Shown piece by piece: positions 50,304 through 59,902 of a DNA stretch of 64,000 nt; position 1 is the stretch's first letter, and each line of letters starts with the position of its first letter. The notes beneath the pieces are model-generated. The model was not told where the DNA came from. It did not search any database and saw nothing but the letters and a program-made list of their open reading frames with translations. The translations under genes and the position numbers were made by a program. The stretch comes from Ruminococcus sp. Lineage in GTDB: Bacteria > Bacillota > Clostridia > Oscillospirales > Ruminococcaceae. The stretch is from the NCBI RefSeq assembly GCF_019423705.1, contig NZ_JAHZAX010000009.1, positions 62,001 through 126,000 of the forward strand, in the 5' to 3' direction.

Positions 50304-50474
50304 TTACTCAGCCTGTGGTGCACCAACAGGGCAAGTACCTGCGCAAGAACCGCAGTCAATACACTCGTCAGCGTTGATAACGCACTTTCCGTCAACCTCA
50401 GAGATTGCTCCTACTGGACAGGCGTCCATACAAGCGCCGCAGCCAACGCACTCGTCACTAATCTTGTAAGCCAT
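50304..50474 (-). CDS. 2[4Fe-4S] ferredoxin
   Basis: A 56-residue clostridial-type ferredoxin with two full cluster motifs, CVGCGACMDACP and CIDCGSCAGTCP. It starts MAYKISDE after an AGGAGG site and ends just before the bidirectional terminator. It lies 178 bp downstream of the ACT-domain gene at the end of the ior cluster. It could be the electron acceptor of the indolepyruvate oxidoreductase or of other anaerobic enzymes; which one is not shown by sequence. Confidence 0.97.
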   Translation of the reverse strand: MAYKISDECVGCGACMDACPVGAISEVDGKCVINADECIDCGSCAGTCPVGAPQAE

Positions 50475-50652
50475 TTTTACAGACCTCCTTATATAAAGAT
50501 AACATAAATTCTAAAGGTACAGGCAACAAGCCTTAAAATACCTATACTTATATAATATCACATTTTGAGAAAAAATCAAGAGGTTTGCGTGATTTCATAA
50601 AAATTTCACATTGCTTATATACAAAAATGACTGAGCGTTAACATAGACAAAC

Positions 50653-51087
50653 TTAAATGTCGCTGAGCACGTCCTGTGTCGCCAGCGCAAAGCCTGCTTC
50701 TGTCAGAGCTTGCACCGCCGATGTGACGTTTTCAACTCTCACAATAAGATATGCCGTGTTATCCTGTGTGTTTATAAATGCGGAATACATATACTCAACG
50801 CTTATGTTATCGTTGTAAAGTGTCTGCATTGCCGCAGCAAGTCCGCCCGGTGTGTCGCTTATCTTTACTGCGAGCACGCCTGTTTCAGTAACGGAGAAGC
50901 CGTTTTCCTTGAGGACTGCCTTAGACTTGTCGCTGTCGTCAACGATAAGTCTCAAAATACCGAAATCCTTTGTGTCAGCAAGGGACATTGCACGGATATT
51001 GATATCGTTATCCCCAAGTATTTTTGTAACGGCAGACAATCTGCCAGGTCTGTTTTCAATAAAAACTGAAAGCTGTTTTACTGTCAT
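50653..51087 (-). CDS. Tandem ACT-domain regulatory protein
   Basis: A 144-residue protein made of two ACT domains (about 1-66 and 70-144): QLSVFIENRPGRLSAVTKIL and VLAVKISDTPGGLAAAMQTL. ACT domains bind amino acids. Such stand-alone pairs are typically found next to phenylacetate-CoA ligase genes, as here (24 bp after paaK), and presumably sense an aromatic amino acid. Confidence 0.92.
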   Translation of the reverse strand: MTVKQLSVFIENRPGRLSAVTKILGDNDINIRAMSLADTKDFGILRLIVDDSDKSKAVLKENGFSVTETGVLAVKISDTPGGLAAAMQTLYNDNISVEYMYSAFINTQDNTAYLIVRVENVTSAVQALTEAGFALATQDVLSDI

Positions 51088-51110
51088 ATTATTACCCCCG
51101 ATCTTTACGG

Positions 51111-52418
51111 TCAGACAAGCTTTCTCTTGTCGATAACTCTTACTGCCTTGCCCTCAGAACGTGGAATGCTCTTTGGCTCAACAAGTCTAATCTTTGCCTT
51201 TATGCCAAGAATATTGTGGATATCGTTTGATATCTTCTTTTCAAGCTCTTCGATAGATTTTATTGTGTCGGAGAACATATCGTCATTGAGCTCTACTCTG
51301 ATCTCGAATGTATCGGCATTGTTTACTCTGTCAACAACGATCTGATAGTTCGGGCTTGCCTTTGATATCTTGAGGAGCACCGACTCGATCTGTGATGGGA
51401 ACACGTTTACGCCCTTGATGATGAGCATATCGTCGCTTCTGCCCATCGGCTTGCACATTTTAACAAGGGTTCTGCCGCAGGAGCACTTTTCTCTTGTAAG
51501 GATACAGATATCTCTTGTTCTGTATCTCAGCAGAGGGAATGCTTCCTTTGTGATACTTGTGAAAACAAGCTCGCCCTTTGAACCCTCCGGGAGCACTTCC
51601 CCTGTGTCTGGGTCGATTATCTCAGCGATAAAGTTATCTTCGTTGATGTGCATACCTGTCTGCTCTTCGCACTCGAAAGCTACGCCCGGGCCGCTTGTTT
51701 CTGTAAGTCCATAGATATCGTACGCCTTGATACCGAGAAGCTTCTCGATCTCGTGGCGCATTTCCTCTGTCCAAGGTTCAGCGCCGAAAATACCAGCCTT
51801 GAGCTTGAGGTTTTCAGGCTTGATACCCATTTCCTTTACAGTCTCGCCGATATAAGCGGCATATGACGGAGTACAGCAAAGAATAGTTGAGCCGAGATCC
51901 TGCATAAACTGTATCTGTCTTTCTGTGTTGCCCGATGACATTGGCAGAGTAAGGCAGCCCACCTTATGAGAACCGCCGTTAAGACCTGCACCGCCTGTGA
52001 AAAGTCCGTAACCATATGCAACGTGACAAACATCGTCCTTTGTTCCGCCTGCTGCAACGATAGCTCTAGCGCAGCAATCGTCCCACAAGTCGATATCGTG
52101 CTGGGTATAGAATGCCACAACACGCTTGCCCGTGGTTCCGCTCGTTGAGTGTATTCTCACACACTCTGAAAGCGGCTTTGCCAGCAGGCCGTAAGGATAA
52201 GCGTCACGCAGATCTGCCTTTGAAAGGAACGGCAGCTTGTGAAGATCCTCAACGCCGTGGATATCGTCGGGAGTAACGCCTTTTTCTTCCATAAGCTTTT
52301 TGTAGTATGGCACGTTATCCCAAACGTGCTTGACCTGCTTTACAAGTCTTTCGCTCTGAAGCTTTTTCATATCTTCGTGAGCCATACACTCGATCTCTTC
52401 GTTCCAATATTTACCCAA
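51111..52418 (-). CDS. paaK: Phenylacetate-CoA ligase family protein
   Basis: A 435-residue AMP-forming ligase for aryl-acetic acids. It has the adenylation loop IHSTSGTTGKRVVAFYTQHD, AYDIYGLTETSGPGVAFEC, LLRYRTRDIC and the C-terminal GVNVFPSQIESVLL and PRSEGKAVRV segments. The start is a TTG at 52418 just after AGGAGGTGTG. In the ior cluster it interconverts aryl-acetyl-CoA, the product of oxidative decarboxylation of aryl-pyruvates, and the free acid, possibly conserving ATP. The direction is inference. Confidence 0.94.
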   Translation of the reverse strand: MGKYWNEEIECMAHEDMKKLQSERLVKQVKHVWDNVPYYKKLMEEKGVTPDDIHGVEDLHKLPFLSKADLRDAYPYGLLAKPLSECVRIHSTSGTTGKRVVAFYTQHDIDLWDDCCARAIVAAGGTKDDVCHVAYGYGLFTGGAGLNGGSHKVGCLTLPMSSGNTERQIQFMQDLGSTILCCTPSYAAYIGETVKEMGIKPENLKLKAGIFGAEPWTEEMRHEIEKLLGIKAYDIYGLTETSGPGVAFECEEQTGMHINEDNFIAEIIDPDTGEVLPEGSKGELVFTSITKEAFPLLRYRTRDICILTREKCSCGRTLVKMCKPMGRSDDMLIIKGVNVFPSQIESVLLKISKASPNYQIVVDRVNNADTFEIRVELNDDMFSDTIKSIEELEKKISNDIHNILGIKAKIRLVEPKSIPRSEGKAVRVIDKRKLV

Positions 52419-52454
52419 TGGAACACACCTCCTGTTTTGATGATCTATTATTTC

Positions 52455-52955
52455 CTATTTGATACCGAACATATCGTTCAGCAGCTTTATGCCTGTTTTG
52501 GTCTTAAAGACCTTGTCACGAAACTTTGCTATGCTTTCCTTTGAAAGGCTGTCCTCAAAGGCGTTCACGAGAAAATCCGCCTCGAGAAGTATCTGCCAAT
52601 CAAGACCTTCAACGCCCTCATAGGTATGATGATGAGCGATGAGAAAGCACACCCTGTCGATGATATCCTCATCAAAGTCAAGCTCTGCGAGCATTTCTCT
52701 TGCAGGGGCAGAACCAAGCTCCTCTTGGAGCTTTCCGCCGCAATGACCTTTTCCGTACTTTTCCTCAGCAGGCTTTATGCCGATATCGTGGACGACTGCC
52801 GCAACGTCAAGGCAATACATAGTCTTGATGTCAAGCCCCTCTGCCCTGCCGATAACACGGGCAAAGCTGTGCACCTTTATAAAGTGCTGGATACGCTTCG
52901 GATCGTCTGCAAAGAATTCCGTCATTTTAAGGATAAGGCTGCTGATCTCGTCCAT
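52455..52955 (-). CDS. HD-domain phosphohydrolase-like protein
   Basis: A 166-residue protein with the HD signature spread over FIKVHSFARVIG, VAAVVHDIGIKPAEEKYG and CFLIAHHHTYEG, a metal-dependent phosphohydrolase fold. It starts directly at the iorB stop (no gap) with AGAGG inside iorB, so it is translationally coupled. Substrate unknown; its place between iorB and paaK is the main clue. Confidence 0.88.
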   Translation of the reverse strand: MDEISSLILKMTEFFADDPKRIQHFIKVHSFARVIGRAEGLDIKTMYCLDVAAVVHDIGIKPAEEKYGKGHCGGKLQEELGSAPAREMLAELDFDEDIIDRVCFLIAHHHTYEGVEGLDWQILLEADFLVNAFEDSLSKESIAKFRDKVFKTKTGIKLLNDMFGIK

Positions 52956-53531
52956 TTATTTTACCTCTCTGCCAAGGGCGAAAGCCTTCTTGTTGAGCTC
53001 AAGGAACTTTGCAGGAACGCACTCTTCAAGTGCTTTCTGCCAAACAGCTTCGTCAAAGTTCATCTTTGTGGACACCACGCCCATAAGCACAACGTTTGAA
53101 GCCTTTGCAGTACCGGCCTGCTCGGCAAGTGAAAGCGCGTCAACAGCGATAACATCAACGCCCATACCTTTGAGCTTTCCGATGATATCCTCAGGATAAA
53201 CAGCCGCACCTGTGATAACAGGCATAGGGTCGATCTGCTGAGTTGAAGTTACGATATGGCCGCCCTTTTTGAGAAATGGCACATATCTTGCTGCTTCAAG
53301 CTGCTCAAAGCTGATGATGATATCAGCTTCGCCTTTTTCAACAACAGGTGAACATACCTCGCTGCCGTACTTTACATATGTAACCACAGAACCGCCACGC
53401 TGGCTCATTCCGTGCACCTCGCTGACCTTTACGTCAAAGCCCTGTGAAAGGAGCACGTTTCCTATTATTCTTGAAGCGAGAAGCGAACCCTGTCCGCCAA
53501 CGCCTACTATCATAATTGATCTAGTTTCCAT
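52956..53531 (-). CDS. iorB: Indolepyruvate oxidoreductase subunit beta
   Basis: Gamma-type subunit of 2-oxoacid:ferredoxin oxidoreductase. The 191-residue protein begins SIMIVGVGGQGSLLASRI and has SEVHGMSQRGGSVVTYVKYG and IISFEQLEAARY, typical for IorB. Together with IorA it oxidatively decarboxylates aryl-pyruvates (indole-, phenyl-, hydroxyphenylpyruvate) to aryl-acetyl-CoA, reducing ferredoxin. Starts 38 bp after iorA. Confidence 0.95.
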   Translation of the reverse strand: METRSIMIVGVGGQGSLLASRIIGNVLLSQGFDVKVSEVHGMSQRGGSVVTYVKYGSEVCSPVVEKGEADIIISFEQLEAARYVPFLKKGGHIVTSTQQIDPMPVITGAAVYPEDIIGKLKGMGVDVIAVDALSLAEQAGTAKASNVVLMGVVSTKMNFDEAVWQKALEECVPAKFLELNKKAFALGREVK

Positions 53532-53569
53532 TATTTACACCTCAAATATATGTTATCATTCAACTTAAA

Positions 53570-55297
53570 TTAATCGCAGATAGCGCCAAGCTTACACATT
53601 TCCTTGCATATGCCGCAGCCAACGCATTGTGTATGGTCGATGACGCACTTGCCCTCGTGGATAGAGATAGCAGGACAGCCGATCTTCAAGCATTGCTTAC
53701 AGCCAACGCACTTATCCTTGTTTACCTTGAGCGGTGGGTTGTGCTTTACATACTTGAGCAGAGCGCAAGGACGTCTTGAAATGATAACGCTAGGCTCTTC
53801 CTTAGCAAGTTCTTCCTTGATAACTGCTTCGGTCTCAGCCATATGATATGGGTCAACTACTCTAACGCTCTTGATACCGAGAGAATGACATAGCATTTCA
53901 AGATCAACTGCATATGCAGGGTCACCCTTGAGGTTCTTACCTGTTGTAGGGTTCTGCTGGTGGCCTGTCATACCTGTGATAGAGTTATCGAGAATGATAA
54001 CTGTTGAATTTGTGGAGTTATACGCAACATTTACAAGGCCTGTCATACCGCTGTGCATAAATGTAGAGTCGCCGATAACTGCAACGGACTTCTTTTCAGA
54101 CTCAGCTCCCCTTGCCTTATTGAAGCCGTGGAGACCGCTGATAGAAGCGCCCATACAGATAGTTGAATCCATTGCACAAAGAGGTGCTGTTGCGCCGAGA
54201 GTATAGCAGCCGATATCGCCCGATACCATAACGCCAAGCTTATGCAGGCAATAGAACAGACCTCTGTGAGGACATCCCGGACACATAACAGGCGGTCTTA
54301 CAGGCACGTTCTCTGCGAATGTATCAAACTCCGGCTTCTTGCCAAGTATCTTTTCGGCAACGATAGTCTGTGAGATCTCGCCCATAAGGCTGAAAAGCTC
54401 CTTGCCGATAACGTTTACGCCGTTCTTTTTGCAATGTGTTTCGATAACGTCGTCAAGCTCTTCGATAACATAAACCTTTTCGCACTTTGCGGCAAAGTCC
54501 TTTATTATCTGAACAGGCATTGGATTAACGATACCGAGCTTGAGATATGAAGCCTTATCGCCCAGCGCTTCCTTTGCGTACTGATATGAGATACCGCTTG
54601 TGATAACGCCGATCTTAGTGTCGTTCATTTCCACCTTGTTGAGTGGTGAAGTCTCGGCATAATCAGCGATAGCCTTCATTCTTGCCTCAACGATAGGGTG
54701 GCGGCGGATAGCGTTACCCGGCATCATAACATATTTCTGGATATTCTTTTCATATGGGATATTGTCCCTTTCCTCTCTCTCGCAAAGCTCAACGGCTGAC
54801 TGAGAGTGGGAAACTCTTGTTGAAAGTCTTACGATAACAGGAACGTCGAACTTTTCAGAAAGCTCGAAAGCTGCCTTTGCGAATTCCTTGCACTCGCCCG
54901 AGTCGGAAGGCTCGATCATCATTGTCTTTGAAGCGATAGCGTGATGACGTGAGTCCTGCTCGTTCTGTGATGAGTGCATACCCGGGTCGTCGGCAACGGC
55001 TATTACCATACCTGCTGTAACACCTGTATAGCCTGCCGTGTAAAGTGGGTCAGCGGCAACGTTGAGACCAACGTGCTTCATTCCGCAGAAGCTTCTTGCG
55101 CCGCCGATAGACGCACCGAGAGCAACTTCCATTGCGACCTTTTCGTTTGGCGCCCACTCAGCGTATACATCGTCATACTTTGCAACAGCTTCGGTGATTT
55201 CTGTTGAAGGCGTACCGGGATATGAAGATACGACCTTACAGCCTGCTTCATAGAGACCTCTTGCGAAGGCTTCGTTTCCAAGCATAAGTTTTTTCAT
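53570..55297 (-). CDS. iorA: Indolepyruvate oxidoreductase subunit alpha
   Basis: A 575-residue fused catalytic subunit: N-terminal pyrimidine-binding domain (LGNEAFARGLYEAGCKVVSSYPGTPSTEI), a middle domain, a TPP domain with CPGCPHRGLFYCL, VSGDIGCYTLGA and GDSTFMHSGMTGLVNVAYN, and a C-terminal pair of [4Fe-4S] motifs (CVGCKQCLKIGCP, CVGCGICKEMCK). ATG 55297 is chosen because the family starts there; the longer frame runs through the promoter. It is first in iorA-iorB-HD-paaK-ACT. Confidence 0.97.
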   Translation of the reverse strand: MKKLMLGNEAFARGLYEAGCKVVSSYPGTPSTEITEAVAKYDDVYAEWAPNEKVAMEVALGASIGGARSFCGMKHVGLNVAADPLYTAGYTGVTAGMVIAVADDPGMHSSQNEQDSRHHAIASKTMMIEPSDSGECKEFAKAAFELSEKFDVPVIVRLSTRVSHSQSAVELCEREERDNIPYEKNIQKYVMMPGNAIRRHPIVEARMKAIADYAETSPLNKVEMNDTKIGVITSGISYQYAKEALGDKASYLKLGIVNPMPVQIIKDFAAKCEKVYVIEELDDVIETHCKKNGVNVIGKELFSLMGEISQTIVAEKILGKKPEFDTFAENVPVRPPVMCPGCPHRGLFYCLHKLGVMVSGDIGCYTLGATAPLCAMDSTICMGASISGLHGFNKARGAESEKKSVAVIGDSTFMHSGMTGLVNVAYNSTNSTVIILDNSITGMTGHQQNPTTGKNLKGDPAYAVDLEMLCHSLGIKSVRVVDPYHMAETEAVIKEELAKEEPSVIISRRPCALLKYVKHNPPLKVNKDKCVGCKQCLKIGCPAISIHEGKCVIDHTQCVGCGICKEMCKLGAICD

Positions 55298-55376
55298 ACA
55301 ATAAATCTTTCCTTTCGATAGCCAGCCCTCACTTGAAAGCTGGTAAAATAAACAATAAATCAAATATATACAATTT

Positions 55377-55405
55377 ATTATATCACAAAAATGCCTAAAA
55401 AGCAA
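55377..55405 (-). promoter_or_regulatory. Promoter of the ior cluster
   Basis: On the minus strand: TTGCTT (55405-55400), 17-bp spacer, TATAAT (55382-55377). A CCAGC/GCTGG hairpin lies in the leader (55341-55322). Confidence 0.8.
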
Positions 55406-55523
55406 CAGAAATTTTGACAATATACGATTTGCATAAATTGTTATGCTCACTTCTGTGGATAAAACATATATTTAGAATTGTTAACTTAATTTAATTGTTT
55501 TTTATGAGTGAATATTTGTCCTT

Positions 55524-55552
55524 TTGACTTGAAAAAAGTTTGGTTTTATAGT
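55524..55552 (+). promoter_or_regulatory. Promoter of galK
   Basis: TTGACT (55524-55529), 17-bp spacer, TATAGT (55547-55552), overlapping a second TATAAT at 55552-55557. Confidence 0.8.
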
Positions 55553-55601
55553 ATAATGAGTGTAAGTATGATATTATCAAATCAACGGAGGATATATTTT
55601 T

Positions 55602-56843
55602 ATGATGACGTATACACTTGACGAAATCTACACAGCCGATATGGTTGAAGCTCAGAGACAGAGATATCTTGACGCTGCCGCTGAGTTTGAAAAGCTCTAC
55701 AACGAAAAGCCGACGGCTTTCTTCTCTGCTCCCGGCAGAACAGAGGTCGGCGGAAACCACACAGACCACAATTACGGCTGCGTTCTTGCAGCTGGCGTTT
55801 CACTTGATATCATTGCGGCAGTCGCTCCCGACACAGAGGAGAACGTTGTAACGATCAAGTCCGAGGGCTTCCCAATGGACACAGTAAACGCCGAGGACGA
55901 CACTATCTATGAAGAGCAGAAGAACACTTCCGCCGCACTTATCAGAGGTATGACAGCAGGCTTCAAGAAGAACGGCCACAAGGTCGGCGGCTTCAAGGCT
56001 TACTGCACATCAAACGTGCTCAAGGGTTCGGGACTTTCATCTTCTGCGGCTTATGAAGTGCTGGTGGGAACTATACTCAACGGACTTTACAATGACGGCG
56101 CAGTTTCCGCCGTTGAAATCGCACAGCTTGCACAGTTTGCGGAGAACGTTTATTTCGGCAAGCCTTCGGGACTTATGGATCAGATGGCTTCTTCCGTGGG
56201 CGGCTTTATCACAATAGATTTTGCTGACGAAAAGAACCCTGTTATAAACTCAGTAAAGTTTGATTTTGCAAAGAGCGGTCACGCACTCTGCATCGTTGAT
56301 ACAAAGGGCAATCACGCTGACCTTACACCTGAGTATGCGGCTATCCCAACCGAGATGAAGTCTGTTGCGGCTTTCTTTGGCAAAACGGTGCTCAGAGAGC
56401 TCACAAAGGAGCAGCTTCTTGAAAACATCTCCGCAGTTAGAGAAAAGTGCAGCGACAGAGCTGTGCTCAGGGCGCTTCACTTCTTTGACGATAACGAGAG
56501 AGTTGGCAAGGAAGCTTCCGCACTTTCAAAGGGCGATTTTGACGCTTTCCTCAAGCTCATAAACGAGTCGGGCGACTCTTCATTCAAGTATCTCCAGAAC
56601 ATTTACGCTTCCTCTGCGCCAAACGAGCAGGGACTTTCACTTGCACTTTACCTTGCAAAGCAGGTGCTTGACGGCGATGGCGCAAGCAGAGTTCACGGCG
56701 GCGGTTTTGCAGGAACTATACAGGCTTTCGTGCCGGTCAGCAAGCTTGACAGCTTTAAGGCTGAAATGGAGAGAGTATTCGGCGAAGGCTCTTGCTATGT
56801 GCTTTCTATCCGTCCTGTTGGCGGCGTGCAGGTGGCGCTGTAA
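55602..56843 (+). CDS. galK: Galactokinase
   Basis: Phosphorylates galactose to galactose 1-phosphate (Leloir pathway). The 413-residue GHMP kinase has the galactokinase signature GRTEVGGNHTDHN, the ATP loop VLKGSGLSSSAAYEV, GLMDQMASSVGG with the catalytic Asp region, and RVHGGGFAGTIQAFV. GGAGGATA precedes two possible ATGs (55602, 55605). No other gal genes are adjacent in the window. The next gene is a signalling protein relic. Confidence 0.95.
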   Translation: MMTYTLDEIYTADMVEAQRQRYLDAAAEFEKLYNEKPTAFFSAPGRTEVGGNHTDHNYGCVLAAGVSLDIIAAVAPDTEENVVTIKSEGFPMDTVNAEDDTIYEEQKNTSAALIRGMTAGFKKNGHKVGGFKAYCTSNVLKGSGLSSSAAYEVLVGTILNGLYNDGAVSAVEIAQLAQFAENVYFGKPSGLMDQMASSVGGFITIDFADEKNPVINSVKFDFAKSGHALCIVDTKGNHADLTPEYAAIPTEMKSVAAFFGKTVLRELTKEQLLENISAVREKCSDRAVLRALHFFDDNERVGKEASALSKGDFDAFLKLINESGDSSFKYLQNIYASSAPNEQGLSLALYLAKQVLDGDGASRVHGGGFAGTIQAFVPVSKLDSFKAEMERVFGEGSCYVLSIRPVGGVQVAL

Positions 56844-56896
56844 ACTTTACATTTTGACATTGAGATCAAACAGAAAAATCAGGTGCGACAATAAGT

Positions 56897-58132
56897 ATGA
56901 GTTTTGATATCACGAAGGACGATATAAGCGAGCTTTTTAAAGAAGCTTTGCAAAATAAAAATATAGTTGTTTACTATCAGCCGAAGTTTGACGCTCTTAC
57001 TAACAAGATCGTGGGTGCGGAGGCGCTGTCGAGGTGGATATCCCCAGAGGGCGAGATCGTGCCGCCGATGAAATTCATCCCGCTTCTTGAAGAGAACGGA
57101 ATGGTCATCGACCTTGACTGGTATGTGCTGGAGCAGGTCTGCGAATTTCTGCAGGGCGAGATAATGGTTGGCAGGAACATTGCCACCATATAGGTGAACT
57201 TTTTAAGAGTTCACACCGATGAGAAAAAGGTGGCGCAGAAGCTTGTTGAGATAACGGACAAATACAAGATACCTTACGATCTTATCGAGATCGAGCTGAC
57301 AGAATCGGCGGTGGCGGAGGATACACAGGCGGTGATACGCTTTGCCACGAGTATCAGAGAGCTGGGCTTTTCGGTATCTATCGACGATTTCGGCAGCGGT
57401 TTTTCATCGCTGAGCCTTGTGAAAGATATCCCTGCCAACGTACTCAAGATCGACAAGTCTCTTATCAGCGAAAATTGTGAGAACGAGAAAGAGCGTGTTG
57501 TGCTGGAAAGTATTTTCTCCTTTGCAAGGCGGCTCAGAATGTCGACGGTGGCAGAGGGCGTTGAGACAAAGGAACAGCTTGGCTTCCTGCGCACCTGCGG
57601 CTGCAACAGCATACAGGGCTTTCTCTTTGCAAAGCCAATGCCGCAGTCAGATTTTGTTAAGCTTTGCAACAGCGGCAAGGGCACGGAAAAGAACGATATC
57701 CTTTCCGTTCAGTCAATGTGCAGCGCTAATTCAATGCTTCAAGAAGTTGTGATGAAAAAATTTCCGCTGATACTTATGATAAATTTGTCCCACAACAGCT
57801 ATTATATGGTGACCTATGAGAATTTTGCCACAAAGAGCTGCCATTCAACAGGGGAATTTGATGAGATGATCGTCAAAGCTGCTGAGACGGTATATGAAGC
57901 CGACAGGCAGGCTTTTGTTGATACATATGACCGCAATGCACAGCTTGAAGCATATAAAAAAGGCGAGGAAAACATCGTGCTGACCACAAGGCAGCTTGGC
58001 GACGACGGTGTTTACAGATATGTTGAGACCACGTATTATTTCGTCAAGAACCCCTCATCTGACGATGTGCTGGCGGTGAGCCTTAACGAGATCAAGGGCG
58101 TTTTTGAGCCTTGCAATGACAACAATAAATAA
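56897..58132 (+). pseudogene. EAL-domain c-di-GMP phosphodiesterase gene with in-frame TAG
   Basis: One continuous frame encodes an EAL domain, but a TAG at 57191-57193 splits it into 98 residues and a 312-residue remainder that can restart at the adjacent GTG. The EAL motif (GAEALSRW) lies before the stop. The rest lies after it: VNFLRVH (normally VNLSRVH), EIELTES, IDDFGSGFSSL, KIDKSLI, VAEGVET and QGFLFAKPM. All key metal and catalytic residues are still present, so the break is recent, or the TAG is read through. About 125 C-terminal residues look like a PAS-like sensor domain. The 98-residue piece lacks most of the barrel. Confidence 0.85.
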
Positions 58133-58141
58133 GGAGCGGAT

Positions 58142-58681
58142 ATGAAAAATCCATTCAAGAAGTTTATAAAACAGCAGGTGAAGCTTGAATTTTCCACCTG
58201 CGGCGAGGTTATGATAGACGGACTGCCATTCGCTTTTGGCGTTGAAAGCGCCGGAAAAGCTTCCGACAAGGGGCTGTGCGTATCAATATCGGGAGACGCT
58301 GTCAACGACGGCAGGGTCACATTTTCAGACGTTGAGTATTATGAGAACCACGGCGGAAAGATAACAGTCGTCAAGTACGATCTCAAGCTTGTGACAAAAA
58401 GCGACGGCAAGAAGATATATCAAGCAAAGTTTTCAAAGATACCCATAACCGAAAAGGACACCTCCGTGCTCTTTAGAAAAATGACGGAAGAGGAAGTTAT
58501 CCAGCGGATAAACTGCGAGATTGCTTTCAAGGTGACGCCCCATTTCAATGGTGACGACACCCCCGAGGTTATGCTGACGGTGTATCCTTATGAAAATCTG
58601 CTGACAGGTTCGGCGGTGCAATGGCTCAATGTAACCTCCGATCAGGATTACTTTTTGCACAAATATACCAAAAACAAATAG
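58142..58681 (+). CDS. Hypothetical protein, beta-rich
   Basis: A 179-residue soluble protein without recognised motifs, signal peptide or membrane segment. Alternating hydrophobic patterns (VKLEFSTCGEVMIDGLPFAF, VTFSDVEYYENHGGKITVVKYDLKLV) suggest beta structure. GGAG precedes ATG 58142, 9 bp after the EAL gene, so it may have been co-transcribed with it. I do not recognise a family. Confidence 0.7.
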   Translation: MKNPFKKFIKQQVKLEFSTCGEVMIDGLPFAFGVESAGKASDKGLCVSISGDAVNDGRVTFSDVEYYENHGGKITVVKYDLKLVTKSDGKKIYQAKFSKIPITEKDTSVLFRKMTEEEVIQRINCEIAFKVTPHFNGDDTPEVMLTVYPYENLLTGSAVQWLNVTSDQDYFLHKYTKNK

Positions 58682-58695
58682 GAGAAATTATTCCA

Positions 58696-59367
58696 ATGAG
58701 AATGAGAAGAAAGAAAAATCTCGAGGCACGTCTTGAAGCCTGCGGAGATTATATCATATATCTTGACCGAGAGGAAAAGAACTTTCAGGACAAGTCAAAC
58801 AAGGCGATAATCGACTTTGAAAAAGTGTTCGGCAACAGCGATCCGCTGGTGCTGGAGATAGGCTGCGGAAAGGGTCAGTTCGCAAGGGAGATCGCAAAGA
58901 GAACCCCCCATAAGAACTTTCTTGCCGTTGAAAAAAGCAGCAACGTTATCGTTGACGCTGCGCAAATGGCGATAGATGAGAATATCCACAACCTGCGCTT
59001 TGCAAGGGGCGAGGCGGAATATCTTGACTGCTTTATCCCCGAAAAATCGGTGGAGAGCATTTATCTCAATTTCAGCTGCCCATATCCAAAGAACACCTAT
59101 GCACGCCATAGACTTACATACAGGGGCTTTCTCGAGATATACCGCAGACTGCTGAAAGAGGGCGGCGAGATATATCAAAAGACCGATAATATGCACTTCT
59201 TTGAGTTCTCTCTCGAAGAATTTTCCGCCGCTGATTACGGGCTGAAAAATATTTCTCTCGACCTGCACAACAGCGATTTCGAGGGCAACATCGTCACGGA
59301 ATATGAAAAGCGCTTCTCAGATATGGGAATGCCTATTTATAGACTGGAGGCGTATCTAAAAAAATGA
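58696..59367 (+). CDS. trmB: tRNA (guanine-N7)-methyltransferase
   Basis: Methylates G46 of tRNA at N7. The 223-residue protein has VLEIGCGKGQFAREIAKRTP (SAM-binding), NFLAVEKSSNVI, and the family region YLNFSCPYPKNTYARHRLT (normally FxDPWPKxxHxKRR) with QKTDNMHFFEFSLEEF. The DPWP motif is altered to SCPYP, as seen in some Firmicutes. The start at 58696 follows AGGAG and gives the usual length. Its TGA overlaps the ATG of the next gene. Confidence 0.93.
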   Translation: MRMRRKKNLEARLEACGDYIIYLDREEKNFQDKSNKAIIDFEKVFGNSDPLVLEIGCGKGQFAREIAKRTPHKNFLAVEKSSNVIVDAAQMAIDENIHNLRFARGEAEYLDCFIPEKSVESIYLNFSCPYPKNTYARHRLTYRGFLEIYRRLLKEGGEIYQKTDNMHFFEFSLEEFSAADYGLKNISLDLHNSDFEGNIVTEYEKRFSDMGMPIYRLEAYLKK

Positions 59368-59861
59368 GCGAAGAGGTAAACCCAGTCGTCCACGATGATG
59401 ACATCGACGAGAGCGGCAAGCTCCGCAAATGGTCGACAGGCCGCAAAATCAAGTGGATAATTTGGATAGTCATTATAATTGCGGTGGCGCTGGGATTCTG
59501 GCACCAGCATTATATGCGCAGCGACAGCACTATCAAGGCGGTCTTCAACGACAATAAAGAGACTTTTCAGACAGTTGCGGACTTTATGATCGAGAATACT
59601 TCCAGTGAGAATGCGCCCCTCAGAAAGGGCAAGCGCTCGGTTAAGTCCATAAGTTCCGATAAGAATTGCAAGGAGATCAAGAAGCAGATTGAAGAGCTGG
59701 AGCGCAGGAACATCGAGTATATCGACTGTGACGGTCTGGCGGTGACATTTTACACCATTTATGACTGCTATTACGTCTATACCTCGCCGCTGAGTTCAGC
59801 CGGAGGAGAAGGCAATTTGGGCGACGGCTGGTGGTCGTATGTTAAAACAAGTAAATCATGA
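59364..59861 (+). CDS. Single-pass membrane protein of unknown function
   Basis: A 165-residue protein with an acidic cytoplasmic N-terminus, one membrane segment (about 31-48: WIIWIVIIIAVALGFW) and an extracytoplasmic domain of about 115 residues. Translation is coupled to trmB by ATGA. No family recognised; the role is unknown. A terminator follows. Confidence 0.75.
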   Translation: MSEEVNPVVHDDDIDESGKLRKWSTGRKIKWIIWIVIIIAVALGFWHQHYMRSDSTIKAVFNDNKETFQTVADFMIENTSSENAPLRKGKRSVKSISSDKNCKEIKKQIEELERRNIEYIDCDGLAVTFYTIYDCYYVYTSPLSSAGGEGNLGDGWWSYVKTSKS

Positions 59862-59868
59862 ATTTAAA

Positions 59869-59902
59869 AGAGCGAAAAAAATAAATTTTTTCGCTCTTTT
59901 TT
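59869..59902 (+). terminator. Terminator of the trmB unit
   Basis: AAGAGCGAAAAAA/TTTTTTCGCTCTT followed by more T. Confidence 0.9.
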
